In this document: positions 1-8,045 of the stretch, one piece after another | Layout of the letters: each line of letters starts with the position of its first letter | Position numbering within the stretch: the first letter of the stretch is position 1 | Assembly (NCBI GenBank): GCA_900551135.1 | Contig: URUX01000022.1 | Location: forward strand, 1-21,097 | Direction: 5' to 3' | Length of the DNA: 21,097 nucleotides | DNA from: an uncultured Clostridium sp. | Lineage (GTDB): Bacteria; Bacillota; Clostridia; Lachnospirales; Lachnospiraceae | Program-made: the position numbers and the translations under genes | Notes under the pieces: generated by a model | The model's database searches: none | What the model was told of the DNA's origin: nothing | What the model saw: only the letters and a program-made list of their open reading frames with translations

Positions 1-476
1 TGTTTGAAGCGGCAAAGATCGATCCGAAAACACTTCCCGAAAGGGGACGCGACCATTCTTCAAGAGCAGGAAGAATCTATGCGAGGACGGGCGGGGTGAG
101 TGAAGCAGTTACCAAAACGGTACGTCAGTTGAGAAGCGATGGGAAAAGCATTCAGGTGAAAGCGGAGCAGGCAGACGGTGTTTCCGACTGCAGAAAACTT
201 CTCGAACGATTCCGAAAGGGAGATTCCGATGCGAACTTTCTTGAGGGCATGGGATGTAAAGGAGGATGTGTGGGCGGACCGAAAGCGATGCTTTCGGCAA
301 AGCAGGGGACAGAGTATGTGAATGAGTATGGAAATGCGGCAAAGGTGAAGACGCCGCTTGAGAATCCATATGTGATGCAGTTGATGAAAGAATTGGGATT
401 TGATACCGTTGAAGCGCTTTTGGAAGACGAAACGCTCTTTACGAGAAATTTCGGGAAAGAATTTTCCGATAATTAG
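1..476 (+). CDS. [FeFe]-hydrogenase-like protein, C-terminal part (5' end cut by window)
   Basis: The reading frame is open from base 3 with no start codon in view, so only about 157 C-terminal residues are visible. The segment reads ARTGGVSEAV and later EGMGCKGGCVGG, the latter ending with two cysteines at bases 255-257 and 267-269. This matches the third active-site (L3) region of [FeFe] hydrogenases, where these cysteines hold the [4Fe4S] cluster of the H-cluster; catalytic members interconvert protons, electrons and H2. The canonical motif ends in GGGQP, whereas here it runs GGPKAM, so this may be a non-canonical (group B/C, possibly sensory) member rather than a main catabolic enzyme. 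The family assignment is firm; the catalytic role is inference because the other two H-cluster motifs lie outside the window. A promoter-like site follows it, so it is probably the last gene of its own unit. Confidence 0.85.
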   Translation, partial: FEAAKIDPKTLPERGRDHSSRAGRIYARTGGVSEAVTKTVRQLRSDGKSIQVKAEQADGVSDCRKLLERFRKGDSDANFLEGMGCKGGCVGGPKAMLSAKQGTEYVNEYGNAAKVKTPLENPYVMQLMKELGFDTVEALLEDETLFTRNFGKEFSDN

Positions 477-486
477 AAGAAAACCC

Positions 487-515
487 TTTTTGTTTTCTGT
501 AAAATACGGTATAAT
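487..515 (+). promoter_or_regulatory. Probable sigma-A promoter for the kinase-MMPL-GLUG operon
   Basis: A perfect TATAAT lies at 510-515, about 44 bases before the start codon at 559. The -35 region is poor: TTTTTG at 487-492 gives a 17-base spacer, TTGTTT at 490-495 only 14. A 7-bp AT-rich inverted repeat (478-484 with 492-498) overlaps the -35 region. It could be a weak end signal for the hydrogenase gene, but no U-tract follows. Confidence 0.45.
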
Positions 516-558
516 CGGTATATAAAAACGGATCCATAGATTGAGAGGAGTGATTTGG

Positions 559-1173
559 ATGACAGAAAACATTATTATCACGATCGGGCGACAGTTTGGA
601 AGCGGCGGACATAAAGTAGGGCAGATTATAGCAGATGAATTGGGACTTCCATATTATGATAAAGAACTTCTGACACTGGCTGCAGAAAGAGGGTCTCTGT
701 CTGAAAAGAGACTTGCAAAGTTTGACGAGAAGAAGCACAATGATTATTTTTATGAACTGAATTATCGTGGAAACGAAAATGCTCATAAAGGAATCCCAAC
801 AGCCGAAGCGCTGTTTCATCTTCAAAGCGAAATTATTCGAAAACTGGCAGAAAGCGGAAAAGGCGTATTTATCGGAAGGTGTGCGGATTATATTTTGGAG
901 GAAAGCGATTTTCCAGTACTCAGCGTTTTTATTGCAGCGCCTCTGGAGACCAGAATCCGCCGGGTAATGGAACGGGATGGTCTGAGCAAACGGACGGCAG
1001 AGAATATTATTAAGAAAAAAGATAAGATGCGGAAGCATTATTATGAAAGCCATACGGGACAGAAATGGGGAGATCCGAAAAGCTATGATTTGTATTTTGA
1101 TTCCTCAAAAGTAAGTCTGTCCGGCATTGCAAAACAGATTATTTCAGAATTATCAGCAGAACAGACAATATGA
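559..1173 (+). CDS. Cytidylate kinase-like family protein (AAA_26 type)
   Basis: This 204-residue protein belongs to the cytidylate-kinase-like P-loop family. The N-terminus reads TIGRQFGSGGHKVGQIIADE, matching the family's R-(E/Q)-(F/Y)-GSGG-x-x-(I/V)-G nucleotide loop, which lacks the usual GKS/T ending of Walker A. Further family signs are GRCADYIL in the middle and YYESHTGQKWGDPKSYDLYF with DSS near the C-terminus. True CMP kinases phosphorylate CMP/dCMP, but substrates of this branch are largely untested, so the activity is inference. ATG 559 was chosen because the AGAGGAG box at 544-550 lies 8 bases upstream; a TTG at 541 in the same frame overlaps that box. It is the first gene after the promoter, 22 bases before the MMPL start. 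Whether its product has anything to do with the transporter cannot be read from the sequence. Confidence 0.85.
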   Translation: MTENIIITIGRQFGSGGHKVGQIIADELGLPYYDKELLTLAAERGSLSEKRLAKFDEKKHNDYFYELNYRGNENAHKGIPTAEALFHLQSEIIRKLAESGKGVFIGRCADYILEESDFPVLSVFIAAPLETRIRRVMERDGLSKRTAENIIKKKDKMRKHYYESHTGQKWGDPKSYDLYFDSSKVSLSGIAKQIISELSAEQTI

Positions 1174-1195
1174 CCTGGAAGATGGAGAGATGATT

Positions 1196-3538
1196 ATGCA
1201 GGAAAAGGAAAAAGAAAAGGGAAGTCTGATGATGCGGATTGCCGGCTTGATTGTAAAACAAAGAGTGGTGGTTACACTGCTGTTTGTGGCAGCCTGTATC
1301 TATAGTATTGTATCAATTCCAAAGGTTGAGATCATCCAGTCGCTGACTGATTATCTTCCGGAGACTACAGAGACCCGAATCGGTCTGGATTTGATGGAAG
1401 AAGAATTTTTGACATTTGGAACGGCCAAAATCATGGTAGCCAATATTACTTATGATCAGGCCCAGAAACTGGCAGACGAGTTAGAAGAGATTGAGGGGAT
1501 TTCCGGAGTTTCATTTTATGACTGGGAAGAGGCAGACAGTACCTATAAGGACAGCGATATTACGGATTATTATACGGATGCCAGCGCCCTTCTGACTCTG
1601 ACCTTTGATGAGGAAGAAGATACGGATTTGTCCCAGAAAGCAATCGCAGAAGTGCGGCAGCATCTGGACGGATATGAATCCTACGTATATACAACGGTAG
1701 ATAAAGACGATGCTGCCCAGCTTCAGGAGGACATGAAAATGATTCTGGCGCTGGTAGCTGTAATCATTTTTGCAGTACTTCTGTTTACATCTGGCACGTA
1801 TGCAGAAATCGGAATTTTTGTCGTTACCTTTGTGGTATCTGCCATTTTGAATATGGGAACCAACTACTGGTTTGGTTCGGTATCCTTTGTAACCAATGCG
1901 GTAGGTACGGTTTTGCAGCTGGCAATGTCCATTGACTATGCCATTATTTTGCTCCACCGGTTTATGGAGGAGCACCAGAAGTATGATGTAATCGAAGCCG
2001 CCACCGTTGCGTTAAGCAAGGCGATTCCGGAGATTTCATCCAGCAGTCTGACAACGGTTTCCGGCATGGTTGCATTAATGCTGATGCAGTTCCAGCTGGG
2101 CATGGATTTGGGACGGGTAATGTCCAAGGCTATTTTATGCAGCTTGCTTACAGTATTCTTACTGCTTCCGGCCCTGATTGTCTTTTCAGCAAAGGCGATT
2201 GAAAAGACAGGACACAGAAGCTTTGTCCCGAAGATTACCTGGTGGGGCAAGCTGGTTGTTAAAGCCAGATACATAGTCCTTCCGATCTATCTGGTTCTGG
2301 TAGTAGCGTCCATATTTTTCTCAAATCAGTGCCATTACATTTATGATGTTAATTCCATTGAGGCAGATAAAATGAATGAGTTTTTGTCTTCTAAAAAGAA
2401 GATCAAGGAGTCATTTACAATCAGCAATACAACGGCAATTATTGTTCCAAAAGGCGATTACCAAAAGGAAAAGGATTTGATCCATGAGATTGAGCAGATA
2501 GACGTCGTTGACAATGTGATGGGTCTTGCCAATATTGAGGTGGATGATGATGGAACCTATATTCTGGCAGACAGCCTGAGCCCGAGAGAATTTTCCATCG
2601 TAGCGGATCAGGATATTAATATGTCCCGTATGCTGTATCTTCTTTATGCAAAAGAAAACAGCCAGTACAGCGCTTTTACCAAGAGCATTGATGAACTGAG
2701 GGTTCCCCTCATTGATATGGTAGACTTTATTTATGCAGAAAAAGAAGGCGGAGGGCTGACATTTGGCTCCGACACATCAGAAGAGATTGATAAACTGTAT
2801 GATGCGGTCTGTGATGCCAGAGCACAGCTGGAAGGAGAACACTATTCCCGTATTATTTTTGATCTGGAAGGCTCGGTAGAGGGAGAAGAAACCTTTGCCG
2901 CCATCGATCAGGTTCGGGAGATTATTCATAAACATTATAAGAAAGGGTACGTGGTAGGCGATTCCACAAGTGATTATGATTTAAGTGAATCCTTTGTTTC
3001 CGACAACTTAAAGATTAGCATTCTGACGGCTCTGTTTGTAGCGGCAATTCTGCTGTTTACATTTCAGTCTTACGCCTTGCCCCTGCTGCTGGTTTTGACC
3101 ATCCAGAGCAGTATCTGGCTGAATTTCTCAGTGCCGTATCTGACCAATTCGACTATGTTCTTTGTCAGTTATCTGATTGTAAGCGCCATCCAGATGGGTG
3201 CAACCATTGACTATGCCATTGTGATTACCAGCCGTTATATGGTGCTTCGGGAAACCATGGGCAGTAAAAAGGAAGCTGTTATCGAATCTTTAAACCAGGC
3301 ATTTCCGACAGTTATTACATCGGGAAGTATTATGGTGGCAGCAGGATTCATTATTGGAAAGGTCACCACAGACGGCACCATTTCTTCTCTGGGAACTACT
3401 TTGGGAAGAGGAACATTAATATCCATTATTCTGGTTATGACCGTTTTGCCTCAGCTTCTGCTGGTGTTTGACAAAATCATTGAAAAGAGCAAATTTGGAA
3501 AGCAGAAGAAAGACAGTGAGGAGGCGAAGGAAGAATGA
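1196..3538 (+). CDS. MMPL/RND-family transporter
   Basis: The product is about 780 residues with the duplicated layout of RND/MMPL exporters: TM1 at about 23-42, a large extracytoplasmic loop, a membrane cluster at about 180-340, a second loop, and a last cluster at about 605-765. Each half carries the Asp-Tyr pair typical of the proton relay in TM4 and TM10: SIDYAIILLHR with D247 and TIDYAIVITSR with D672. Members export lipids or peptides using the proton gradient; the substrate here is unknown. ATG 1196 has a GGAG box at 1184-1187, 8 bases upstream. ATG 1190 is only 2 bases from that box, and an earlier in-frame ATG at 1127 overlaps the kinase gene. Its stop overlaps the start of the GLUG-repeat gene (ATGA), indicating coupled translation and possibly a joint complex. 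The C-terminal tail is charged (Lys/Glu rich). Confidence 0.92.
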   Translation: MQEKEKEKGSLMMRIAGLIVKQRVVVTLLFVAACIYSIVSIPKVEIIQSLTDYLPETTETRIGLDLMEEEFLTFGTAKIMVANITYDQAQKLADELEEIEGISGVSFYDWEEADSTYKDSDITDYYTDASALLTLTFDEEEDTDLSQKAIAEVRQHLDGYESYVYTTVDKDDAAQLQEDMKMILALVAVIIFAVLLFTSGTYAEIGIFVVTFVVSAILNMGTNYWFGSVSFVTNAVGTVLQLAMSIDYAIILLHRFMEEHQKYDVIEAATVALSKAIPEISSSSLTTVSGMVALMLMQFQLGMDLGRVMSKAILCSLLTVFLLLPALIVFSAKAIEKTGHRSFVPKITWWGKLVVKARYIVLPIYLVLVVASIFFSNQCHYIYDVNSIEADKMNEFLSSKKKIKESFTISNTTAIIVPKGDYQKEKDLIHEIEQIDVVDNVMGLANIEVDDDGTYILADSLSPREFSIVADQDINMSRMLYLLYAKENSQYSAFTKSIDELRVPLIDMVDFIYAEKEGGGLTFGSDTSEEIDKLYDAVCDARAQLEGEHYSRIIFDLEGSVEGEETFAAIDQVREIIHKHYKKGYVVGDSTSDYDLSESFVSDNLKISILTALFVAAILLFTFQSYALPLLLVLTIQSSIWLNFSVPYLTNSTMFFVSYLIVSAIQMGATIDYAIVITSRYMVLRETMGSKKEAVIESLNQAFPTVITSGSIMVAAGFIIGKVTTDGTISSLGTTLGRGTLISIILVMTVLPQLLLVFDKIIEKSKFGKQKKDSEEAKEE

Positions 3539-6500
3539 GAAAACAGAACTATGTTAGATGGAAAAAACACTGGTGTCAAATGACTGCCGGCTGTCTGTTG
3601 ATTTCTGTCACCATGACCCCTTTGGCAGGAACCTTACAGGCATTGACGGTTTACGGAGCGCCGGCTGCTGCATCCAGTCAGGAAACGGCCTCCAATGAGG
3701 AAAATCCGGTGGGGCAGACAGTAGAACTTTCTACTGCAGAAGAATTAAACGAGTTTGCAAAAAAATGCCAGAGTACTGTTTATTCCAGGAATATGACGGC
3801 TGTGCTGACGGCAGATATTGATGTAAGCGGAACAGAATTTACTCCAATTCCGGTATTCGGCGGATTATTTGACGGAAATGGCCACAAGATTACCGGCCTT
3901 GACTTGCAGGGGCCAGGTTCTAAATGCGGATTGTTCCGTGTGCTGGAAACCGGATCAGAGGTTCGCAATCTTTCTGTAGAGGGCAATATTATTCCAGGCG
4001 GTGCGCAGGAAACCGCAGGAGGAATTGCCGGTATTAACAGAGGAACGATACGTGGCTGCAGCTTTTCCGGCATGGTTGAAGGGAAAAAAGAGATTGGAGG
4101 AATTGCCGGATATAATGAAGCTTCCGGACTGATTGAAAATTCGTCCAGCTGCGGTGTTGTATCCGGACATACCCAGACCGGAGGAATTGCCGGATACAAT
4201 GAAGGAAGTATTTCGGGATGTATCAATGAAAGTGAAGTCAACACAGATGCAGGAGTACTGACTGCGGCTGTAGATGAAGATATGTCCTTAAATGTAGAAG
4301 AACTGGAACAGGGAATTACAGAAGATACCATCCGGGATACGGGAGGCATTGCCGGCTATTCATCCGGAACGATTTTAGGCTGTGAAAACCGGGGGCTGGT
4401 AGGAAGCGATCATTTGGGAGCCAACACAGGCGGGATTGCAGGACGCCAGAAGGGAATGGTCAGCGGCTGTACCAACAGAGCGTCTGTGCTGGGAAGTAAA
4501 AACACAGCCGGGATTGTCGGCCTTTTTGAACCCTATGTGGAAGTCACATATGAACAGGATGCATTAGACCGAGTATCGGATCAGATGGATGCACTGGGAA
4601 AACTGACCGATAACTGGTCGGATCAGCTTCGAGGTATGAGTGATAAAGCCATTGACCATGTAGAACGTCTGGACGACATGGCGGCAGGACTGAAGGATAC
4701 CTTAAGAGAGCATGACAATATGCGTCAAACCAAGAGGGAAGATTTTGATGAGCAGGTTTCCAGCCAGGTCAATGTGATACAGGATATTGTAGATAATACA
4801 GAACTGGATCTTGTCAGTGATTCTGCAAAACGGTCCTATAAAGATATTGAAGAGGACTTAGAGGAGATTCACAGTATTCTTGACAAACTGATTCACTGGT
4901 CTCTGGTTCCGGATATGGATGATGAAGAAGATTTTGCAGATGCAGTAGAACAGTCGATTCTGGACGAACTGAAGATGATTGAACGGTTAAAAGAACTTCT
5001 GAAAGATATTGCTTCCAATACAGAAACCATGGTAATGGATGGGATTGGAGATGCAGCAGACGGAATTGAGTCCTTTAAAGATGACTTGGACAGCCTGAAA
5101 ATCGAATCCAATGATCTGACAGATATGATAGAAGTATATAAGGATGAACTGATTGACGACTATGACGGACTTCATATCCAGATTACCGATCAGCTGGATG
5201 CCATCTATGATGAGAAAGACCGGATGACCGATGATTTAAAAGCAGACCGGAACATCAGTCAGGAAAATCAGGATCAAATCAGCCAGCAGGTGGATGATAT
5301 TGGGGATACCATTGAAGATGGAAGACAGCGGATTCAGGAACGGGCAGAGAACTTGAAGGAAGATGACTACCGGATTTTTGAAGACTTATCGGATCAAAAT
5401 ATTGACGTCCCTGGTAATGGCGTCATCCTTTCCTGTATCAACGAGGGAAGCGTAGGTGCAGATTATCAGGCAGGCGGAATTGCCGGTATGATTGGCTATG
5501 AGGATGTGAAAAAAGAGTTTTCCGATCCGGATACCACAGGAGACACATCTCTTCGCATGACAAGAAGCGCCAGAGCCCTGATTCGGGGAAACCGAAACAC
5601 AGGCGAGATTGAAGCGCAGAACAATGATGCCGGTGGAATCGTTGGCTCTGCCAGACTGGGACTGATTCTGGAAAATGCCAGCTATTCTGATGTGGAGTCC
5701 AAAAAGGGAGATTATGCAGGCGGAATTGCCGGTTCCAGCAGTGCCCAGATTAACGGAAATTATTCCAAAGGAACGATCAGCGGCGGAGATTATGTAGGCG
5801 GAATCGCCGGTTATGGAAAAAAGGTGCTGAATAACTGCGGAATGACAGTGATTGAGACGGCTGGCGAAGATACCGACGGGACGGTTTCCGGTGAATACCA
5901 CGGAAGTATTGTGGGAACTATTGAGAAAGACGGAATGTTAGAAAACAATCTGTATGTAGACAATGGACTGGGCGCAGATGATGGAATTACTTACGAAAAT
6001 GAGGCAGAAGGTCTTTCCTATGAAGAGTTTTTGCAGCGGGAAGGAATTCCGGATGAATTCCGGCAGATTCATGTCCGCTTTACAGCAGATGACCAGATAA
6101 TCAAACAGGTAGAATGTGTTTACGGAGAACCGGTTCCGGAAGCAGAGATTCCAAAGGCGCCGGAAAAAGAAGGGTATTATACTCTCTGGGAGGAGGCTGA
6201 TTTGGGGGCGGTTTTAGTAGACCGGACCATTCATGCGGTTTATCGTCCATATGTAACAGCCATTGCTTCTTCTGAGGAGAAAATGCCAATGGTTCTGGCA
6301 GAGGGAGTATTTTATCCGGATGCATATATCGAAGCGGAAGAAGGAAAGCTGCAGGAAGGTATTGAAACGCCTGGAAGATACCGGGCAGTCCGGACCATCC
6401 GTTATCAGGCTGATTTTGGAAGCGAGGAAAGCGAAGCAAAGGATACAATCCGCCTCAGAGTGTATGCAGGCGATTTGTCTAAGCACGCTGCAGCAGGGAT

Positions 6501-6843
6501 TTTGACGGGAGATACCATAGAACTGACAGAGGCACAGCGCAGCGGAGAATATCTGGTGTTTGATGCGGCTGCCCAGGGAGAAATTGTACTGCTGGAGAAA
6601 CGGGGAATCCCCCATTCGTTCTGGGGAATTGTTGCAGCGCTGGCAGCAGCAGCTGTGGTTCTTGCTGGATATCTGGTTCACAGGAGGAAGAAACACCTTT
6701 TGCGGAAACGGTTTGAAAAACGGATAGCAGAGCGAAAACAGAAACGGGCGCTTCGCAAAGAAAATCTTCTGGAGAAGAAAAAAACAACTTCTAAAGAGGA
6801 AAATCCGGAAAATTCAGAAGGAGCAGGAGGAAATCAGGGATGA
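3535..6843 (+). CDS. Large GLUG-repeat, coiled-coil, membrane-anchored surface protein
   Basis: The 1102-residue product starts with a basic, then hydrophobic signal-like segment (about 1-45). A SLH/GLUG-type lead-in (DIDV, FDGNGHKITGLDL) is followed by GGIAG-type motifs near residues 162, 188, 216, 269, 299 and 324. Residues about 333-622 form a long acidic, Asp/Glu/Leu/Ile-rich region that looks like a coiled coil. Four more GGIAG-type motifs follow near 646, 699, 728 and 754. A module resembling Listeria-Bacteroides (Flg_new/InlB) repeats lies at about 845-905. A TM helix at about 1029-1049 is followed by a 50-residue strongly basic tail. There is no LPXTG motif, so anchoring is by the TM helix with the bulk outside. 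Translation is coupled to MMPL through ATGA, with AGGAGG at 3519-3524. GLUG motifs are known from surface and adhesin-like proteins; the function here is unknown, and a periplasm-like adaptor for the transporter is only inferred. Confidence 0.85.
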   Translation: MRKQNYVRWKKHWCQMTAGCLLISVTMTPLAGTLQALTVYGAPAAASSQETASNEENPVGQTVELSTAEELNEFAKKCQSTVYSRNMTAVLTADIDVSGTEFTPIPVFGGLFDGNGHKITGLDLQGPGSKCGLFRVLETGSEVRNLSVEGNIIPGGAQETAGGIAGINRGTIRGCSFSGMVEGKKEIGGIAGYNEASGLIENSSSCGVVSGHTQTGGIAGYNEGSISGCINESEVNTDAGVLTAAVDEDMSLNVEELEQGITEDTIRDTGGIAGYSSGTILGCENRGLVGSDHLGANTGGIAGRQKGMVSGCTNRASVLGSKNTAGIVGLFEPYVEVTYEQDALDRVSDQMDALGKLTDNWSDQLRGMSDKAIDHVERLDDMAAGLKDTLREHDNMRQTKREDFDEQVSSQVNVIQDIVDNTELDLVSDSAKRSYKDIEEDLEEIHSILDKLIHWSLVPDMDDEEDFADAVEQSILDELKMIERLKELLKDIASNTETMVMDGIGDAADGIESFKDDLDSLKIESNDLTDMIEVYKDELIDDYDGLHIQITDQLDAIYDEKDRMTDDLKADRNISQENQDQISQQVDDIGDTIEDGRQRIQERAENLKEDDYRIFEDLSDQNIDVPGNGVILSCINEGSVGADYQAGGIAGMIGYEDVKKEFSDPDTTGDTSLRMTRSARALIRGNRNTGEIEAQNNDAGGIVGSARLGLILENASYSDVESKKGDYAGGIAGSSSAQINGNYSKGTISGGDYVGGIAGYGKKVLNNCGMTVIETAGEDTDGTVSGEYHGSIVGTIEKDGMLENNLYVDNGLGADDGITYENEAEGLSYEEFLQREGIPDEFRQIHVRFTADDQIIKQVECVYGEPVPEAEIPKAPEKEGYYTLWEEADLGAVLVDRTIHAVYRPYVTAIASSEEKMPMVLAEGVFYPDAYIEAEEGKLQEGIETPGRYRAVRTIRYQADFGSEESEAKDTIRLRVYAGDLSKHAAAGILTGDTIELTEAQRSGEYLVFDAAAQGEIVLLEKRGIPHSFWGIVAALAAAAVVLAGYLVHRRKKHLLRKRFEKRIAERKQKRALRKENLLEKKKTTSKEENPENSEGAGGNQG

Positions 6844-7895
6844 AAAAACAACGCAGAAAAATGTTCTGGGCAGTATTGATGTGTCTGGTATTATGCGCTT
6901 CTTTTACTGCTTTCGGAGCAGCCAGAAAAAAAACAATCCAGAGTGTATACCTGTATATTACATCCTATATCGAAGCAGGTACCCAGAATGATTATGTCAA
7001 TGTGGAATGCCAGTCCCGGCACTGTTATGTAGATGAAGTAGAAGTGACCAATGTTCCAAAGGATGAATGGGAGTCTGACGACAAGCCAAGACTAAAAATC
7101 ACCTTATGGGCAGATGACGATTATTCGTTTGATTCCGGAATCGGAACGAGTAAGATCCAGCTAAGCGGAGATACGGGAAAGGTAACGTCTGTCAGCCGAA
7201 ACGGAAAAGGAAAACTGACCGTAGTGGTAACGATGGATGCTTTAGACAGATATAACGGCGAACATATGCTGGACGTAGGCGATTTGGAGTGGGATGAGAC
7301 AACTGGATATGGATACTGGGAAGGAGCAGACGAGGCAGCCAGGTACGAAGTGCGTTTGTTCCGCAATGATGCAGAGGTAACAGGAAGCAGGATAAAAACT
7401 TCCAAGACGTATTACGATTTTGCTCCCAGACTGACCAGAAACGGATATTATACATTTAAAGTGCGGGCAGTTTACAGAGAAGACGAAAAGGGAGACTGGA
7501 AGACTTCGGATCGCTGGTATGTCAGCAGCGCTGCAGCAGCAGAATTAAGCGATGGAAGGGCAATTTTACCGGAAAATGACGGAACTGGAAGTCAGAACAG
7601 TAAACTGCCGAAAGGGCCAGGGGATCTGATTGATTCTGAAAAAAATACTGGCGAGTGGAAACAGGATGAGATCGGATGGTGGTACGTACGTTCTGATAAT
7701 ACGTATCCAGTTAATGAATGGGGCAATATCGGAGATAAATGGTATTACTTTGGAGAAGATGGTTATATGAAAACCGGATGGATTTGTCTGGACGGCAAGT
7801 GGTATTATCTGGACAGAGAAAGCGGAGCCATGTATGAAAATACGGTTACTCCAGATGGTTACGCCGTTGGAAACGACGGAGCATGGATTCCGTAG
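6840..7895 (+). CDS. Secreted protein with C-terminal cell wall binding (choline-binding type) repeats
   Basis: The 351-residue product has a clear signal peptide (basic MKKQRRK, hydrophobic core, likely cleavage after AFG near residue 27). An N-terminal domain of about 120 residues that I do not recognise is followed by a fibronectin-III-like segment (about 145-225: RYEVRLFRNDAE, YTFKVRAVYRED). After a Gly/Asp/Lys linker, residues about 272-351 hold aromatic-rich repeats such as GWWYVRSDNTYPVNEWG and KWYYFGEDGYMKTGWI, typical of CW_binding_1 modules that attach to teichoic or other wall polymers. The start overlaps the GLUG gene stop (ATGA), with AGGAGG at 6825-6830. It is the last gene before the hairpin. 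Context suggests a wall-attached partner of the GLUG protein; the actual ligand and role are unknown. Confidence 0.88.
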   Translation: MKKQRRKMFWAVLMCLVLCASFTAFGAARKKTIQSVYLYITSYIEAGTQNDYVNVECQSRHCYVDEVEVTNVPKDEWESDDKPRLKITLWADDDYSFDSGIGTSKIQLSGDTGKVTSVSRNGKGKLTVVVTMDALDRYNGEHMLDVGDLEWDETTGYGYWEGADEAARYEVRLFRNDAEVTGSRIKTSKTYYDFAPRLTRNGYYTFKVRAVYREDEKGDWKTSDRWYVSSAAAAELSDGRAILPENDGTGSQNSKLPKGPGDLIDSEKNTGEWKQDEIGWWYVRSDNTYPVNEWGNIGDKWYYFGEDGYMKTGWICLDGKWYYLDRESGAMYENTVTPDGYAVGNDGAWIP

Positions 7896-7905
7896 AGAGA
7901 ACAGG

Positions 7906-7950
7906 CAAAAGCTGCAGTCTCATAGAACGTTTATGGGGCTGCAGCTTTTG
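7906..7950 (+). terminator. Long hairpin ending the MMPL-GLUG operon
   Basis: A perfect 12-bp inverted repeat pairs 7906-7917 (CAAAAGCTGCAG) with 7939-7950. The 21-base loop can extend the stem by seven more pairs (7918-7924 with 7932-7938, including G-U pairs), leaving loop GAACGTT. The trailing U-run is only four bases (7946-7949) and lies in the stem, so termination may be partial. It sits 10 bases after the stop and before the next promoter. Confidence 0.7.
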
Positions 7951-7971
7951 ATGTCTGAATGCAAAAGAACA

Positions 7972-8000
7972 TTGACATCTGTCTGAGAGTCGAATAGAAT
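7972..8000 (+). promoter_or_regulatory. Strong sigma-A promoter for the M15 peptidase gene
   Basis: Consensus TTGACA at 7972-7977, a 17-base spacer, and TAGAAT at 7995-8000. Transcription would begin near 8007. That is only about 15 bases before ATG 8022 but 39 before ATG 8046, which bears on the choice of start for the gene. Confidence 0.8.
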
Positions 8001-8045
8001 AATTTTAGTAACAATTCAGCCATGCAAAAATTAGACGGGAAGAAT

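Noticed and set aside
478..498. AT-rich inverted repeat after the hydrogenase gene as a terminator
   Set aside because: The 7-bp stem contains only two GC pairs and is not followed by a U-run; it overlaps the promoter region instead.
60..1053. Two long open frames on the - strand opposite the hydrogenase and kinase genes
   Set aside because: Their Phe/His/Ser/Arg-rich composition shows no family resemblance, and the + strand frames are recognisable proteins with ribosome binding sites.
3780..4349. A 189-codon open frame on the - strand within the GLUG gene
   Set aside because: It lies wholly opposite a convincing gene, has no ribosome binding site I could accept, and its composition (Pro/Ser-rich) is what the GLUG repeat codons give when read backwards.
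5386..5901. A 171-codon open frame on the - strand within the GLUG gene
   Set aside because: Same reason: it mirrors the second GLUG block, with Gly/Ala/Ile-rich repeats arising from the complementary strand, and has no recognisable domain.
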